From an uncultured Gemmatimonadales bacterium (GTDB lineage Bacteria > Gemmatimonadota > Gemmatimonadetes > Longimicrobiales > Gaopeijiaceae): a stretch of 5,404 bases of DNA. A program made the translations under genes and the position numbers. Below, piece after piece: positions 3,220-5,404 of the stretch (position 1 is its first letter; the number at the start of each line of letters is the position of its first letter). The stretch is taken from assembly GCA_937983085.1 (NCBI GenBank), contig CALJKZ010000685.1, forward strand, positions 1 to 5,404, in the 5' to 3' direction. The notes under the pieces were generated by a model that saw only the letters and a program-made list of their open reading frames with translations, searched no databases and was not told the DNA's origin.

Positions 3220-5404
3220 GGCTGCTGTCGTCGCCGCTCGGTCGCCTTGGCGCGCACTACGACGTCATCGTCGTGGGCTCCGGATACGGCGGTGCAGTCA
3301 CGGCGGCCCGCCTGGCGGGTGCGCGCTGGAATCGGGGCGGTCGCGGTCGCCGGGGTCGAGAGCTTCGGATCGCCATACTCGAACGCGGCGAGGAGATCCT
3401 ACCCGGGGAGTTCCCCCGACACGTCGGTGGTGTGCTCAGGCGCACCCGGCTTCAGGTGCGCGGGCGGAGCTTCGGTGGCGACGGGCGGCTCTTCGACCTC
3501 CGGGTGGATCGCGACATGTCGGTACTCACGGGGAGTGGCCTGGGAGGGACCTCCCTCATCAACGCCAACGTCGTTCTGGCTCCCAGCGAGGCAGTGCGGA
3601 AGGCCCGAGAGTGGCCGAGCGAGTTGAAGTTCGCCGACGACGACGAGTGGACTCCCAGGTTCGATCGGGTGCGCGAATGGTTGGGTGCGGCGTCGTACCC
3701 GGACCCCACCTTGCGAACGCCCCAGGTCAGTCAGGCCGCGGATGATCTCTGGGCGCTGGACGGTTTCCCCGAGGTTGATCTCACCTACCACGACCACACT
3801 ACCCCCCAGGGCGATGCGACCCACCTGCCCCCCCGGGGCGATACCGACGTCCAGGAGCATGGCACCCCCCCGGGCGAGATCGACGTCTTCGAGGACACCA
3901 CCCTCGAAGACTCCGAGACCCGGTCCTCGACGGCGAAAGCATCTCGGGGAGTGCCGCGATCGGCCGGTGATCCCCGCCGCTGGCCCCGACTCCCCAAGCT
4001 ACTCGCCCTGGATCGGGCCGGCCGAAGCCTGGGAGCAGGCGCCCCCGAGCCGGACCATGGGGAGGACGATGCCCAGGACTGGCAGACGAAGGCGATGTTC
4101 GCCCATACGATCCTCGCGCCCGACGGCCCGACCGACCCCATCGACCGGGTGGCGGAGAGCCCGCAGGGCCATCCGCCTCTGGCCATCGATTCGCCGGACA
4201 TCGCGGTGAGTTTCCGGCCGTCCATCAGCCGCGGCGGCATCCGCCAGCGGCCGTGCACCCTCTGCGGTGACTGCGTGACCGGGTGCAACTACTCGGCGAA
4301 GAACACGCTGCCGATGAACTACCTGGCCGCCGCGCGGCAGCGTGGCGTGGAGATCTTCTGCGGAGCGTCGGTGCGCCGGGTCGAGCGGACCTCTTCCGGG
4401 AGATGGCTCCTCTGGGTCGACCCTCTGGACACCGGCCGGGAGCGCTACGGGGCCCCTCCCATGTTCGTCACGGCCGACGTGGTCGTCCTCGCCGCAGGCA
4501 GTCTCGGCTCCACCGAGATCCTCCTGCGATCGAGTCGCCGTCACGGCGGAGAACTCGACCTCTCCCCGCGCCTCGGCGAGGGCTTTTCGGGGAACGGGGA
4601 CGTCATCGCTTTCGGCTACAACAACCCTGATGAGGTCGCAGGCTTCGGCGCGGGGTTCCGGGCCCCGGAGCTCACGACGGTGCCGGGGCCGACCATCACG
4701 GGCCTGATCGATCTGAGACGCGCCTCGGACTCCGCAGATACGGATCGCGAACTCATCGTCGAAGAGGGTGCCATCCCGGGGAGCATCTCACTCCCCATAC
4801 GCTTCATGATGTCGGTCTTCGGGCTGGTCGACGGCGTGCCGACCCGAGCGGGATGGAAGGCACGCCTGGGCGAAGTGTGGCGAGCGCTGGTCAGCCTGGT
4901 TCTGGGAGTGCGCCGCGGAGCGCTACGCAACACGCAGACCTACCTCGTCAACGGCCACGACGCTGGCGGACCGATTGCCGGGCTCGGACGGCTGCTTCTT
5001 CACGACGGCCGACTCCGCATCGATTGGCCCTGGGTGGCGTCGAAGACGGTCTTCCACGATATCGATGCGTTGCTGCGGCGCTGTACCGCCGCACTGGGGG
5101 GCATCCACCTTCCGAATCCCATGTGGTCCGTCCGGGGTCGACGGCGGCTCCTCACGGTCCACCCCCTCGGCGGCTGCCGAATGGCGGAGTCGGCCGACCA
5201 GGGTGTGGTCGATCACGGCGGGGCGGTCTTCGACCCGTCTTCGGGTTCGGACGCGGTGCATGAGGGCCTCTACGTCAGCGACGGGTCGATCGTGCCGCGG
5301 TCGCTGGGCGCGAATCCGCTCCTCACGATCTCCGCCCTCGCCGACCGGACTGCGGAGCAGATGGCGAGGGACTGGGGGTGGGACGTCGCCGCGGAGGACG
5401 ACTT
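3216..5404 (+). CDS. GMC-family FAD oxidoreductase, cholesterol-oxidase-like, 3' end outside window
   Basis: The frame stays open for 729 codons from the ATG at 3216 to the window end. The N-terminal Rossmann motif is VVGSGYGG (19-26) with the FAD-ribose acid at Glu56 (ILERG). The GMC signature is GSGLGGTSLINAN (106-118). Cys347, 350, 353 and 357 form CxxCGxCxxGC followed by AKNTL, as in ChoD-like bacterial enzymes. AAGSLGSTEILL (426-437) closes the FAD domain. The C-terminal part has HPLGGCRM (His649) and SDGSIVPRSLGANPLLT (688-704, Asn700), the probable catalytic His/Asn pair. By family it oxidises an alcohol, possibly a sterol or other hydrophobic substrate, using FAD; the real substrate is unknown. 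Two stretches look inserted: Arg/Gly-rich 36-49, and Pro/acid-rich material within about 165-330. The 3216 start fits the usual short lead-in to HYDVIVVGSG. Some relatives continue into a fused hydrolase domain, so the missing 3' part matters. Confidence 0.94.
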   Translation, partial: MRLLSSPLGRLGAHYDVIVVGSGYGGAVTAARLAGARWNRGGRGRRGRELRIAILERGEEILPGEFPRHVGGVLRRTRLQVRGRSFGGDGRLFDLRVDRDMSVLTGSGLGGTSLINANVVLAPSEAVRKAREWPSELKFADDDEWTPRFDRVREWLGAASYPDPTLRTPQVSQAADDLWALDGFPEVDLTYHDHTTPQGDATHLPPRGDTDVQEHGTPPGEIDVFEDTTLEDSETRSSTAKASRGVPRSAGDPRRWPRLPKLLALDRAGRSLGAGAPEPDHGEDDAQDWQTKAMFAHTILAPDGPTDPIDRVAESPQGHPPLAIDSPDIAVSFRPSISRGGIRQRPCTLCGDCVTGCNYSAKNTLPMNYLAAARQRGVEIFCGASVRRVERTSSGRWLLWVDPLDTGRERYGAPPMFVTADVVVLAAGSLGSTEILLRSSRRHGGELDLSPRLGEGFSGNGDVIAFGYNNPDEVAGFGAGFRAPELTTVPGPTITGLIDLRRASDSADTDRELIVEEGAIPGSISLPIRFMMSVFGLVDGVPTRAGWKARLGEVWRALVSLVLGVRRGALRNTQTYLVNGHDAGGPIAGLGRLLLHDGRLRIDWPWVASKTVFHDIDALLRRCTAALGGIHLPNPMWSVRGRRRLLTVHPLGGCRMAESADQGVVDHGGAVFDPSSGSDAVHEGLYVSDGSIVPRSLGANPLLTISALADRTAEQMARDWGWDVAAEDD
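3802..3877 (+). repeat. Three C-tract/GGGCGA degenerate repeats inside the GMC gene
   Basis: C6 at 3802-3807, C7 at 3828-3834 and C7 at 3865-3871 are each followed by (A)GGG(G)CGA. All three are read in the same frame and encode TPQGD (196-200), PPRGD (205-209) and TPPGE (217-221). They lie in the part of the protein that looks inserted relative to the family and lead into an acidic stretch (221-234). The spacing (26 and 37 bases) is irregular, so this is a degenerate cluster rather than a clean tandem array. The reading frame is the same before and after it. Confidence 0.5.

Noticed and set aside
3399..4544. Several minus- and plus-strand frames of 100-180 codons across the GMC gene
   Set aside because: All are contained in one uninterrupted 729-codon frame with diagnostic GMC motifs before, between and after them, so they are shadows and not evidence of a broken gene.

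Overview
The window is GC-rich, apparently chromosomal bacterial DNA. The gene mix (an exported SxxK serine hydrolase, a multi-pass membrane protein ending in a TolB-N/FlgO-like domain, a large GMC flavin oxidoreductase and a VapBC module) and the style of the proteins resemble soil or marine Gemmatimonadota and similar high-GC phyla. That placement is an impression from protein style, not from a marker gene.

Left half, minus strand. Reading leftward from 2023 there is an exported beta-lactamase-family serine hydrolase (515..2023). Next comes a 55-base gap holding a promoter and a three-half-site operator, then a double ribbon-helix-helix VapB-type antitoxin (49..459). The first codons of its VapC/PIN toxin partner follow (1..26) and run off the window. 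The antitoxin mRNA looks leaderless: the -10 hexamer ends 6 bases before the ATG, and an operator half-site overlaps the start codon.

Centre. A 173-base divergent intergenic region (2024..2196) separates the hydrolase from a rightward gene. It holds an 11-bp-spaced direct repeat framed by an inverted repeat, two possible hairpins in the hydrolase leader, and a consensus Shine-Dalgarno for the rightward gene. That gene (2197..3081) encodes four predicted membrane helices and a TolB-N/FlgO-like domain, with neither the TPR tail nor the N-terminal DNA-binding domain often attached to such domains.

Right half, plus strand. One uninterrupted frame from 3216 to the window end (729 codons, no stop) encodes a cholesterol-oxidase-like GMC oxidoreductase. 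It has the FAD-binding motif, the GMC signature, a CxxCxxCxxxC cysteine cluster and the C-terminal catalytic His/Asn motifs. It appears enlarged by a Pro/acid-rich insertion and an Arg/Gly-rich insertion. A 10-codon mini-ORF with a strong ribosome site precedes it and overlaps its start codon (ATGA), next to a C6 tract.

The genes do not form one obvious pathway. VapB and VapC form an operon. The hydrolase and the membrane protein are divergent and may share regulatory DNA. The GMC enzyme is a separate unit or a loosely linked one. No RNA gene, insertion sequence or CRISPR array was seen.
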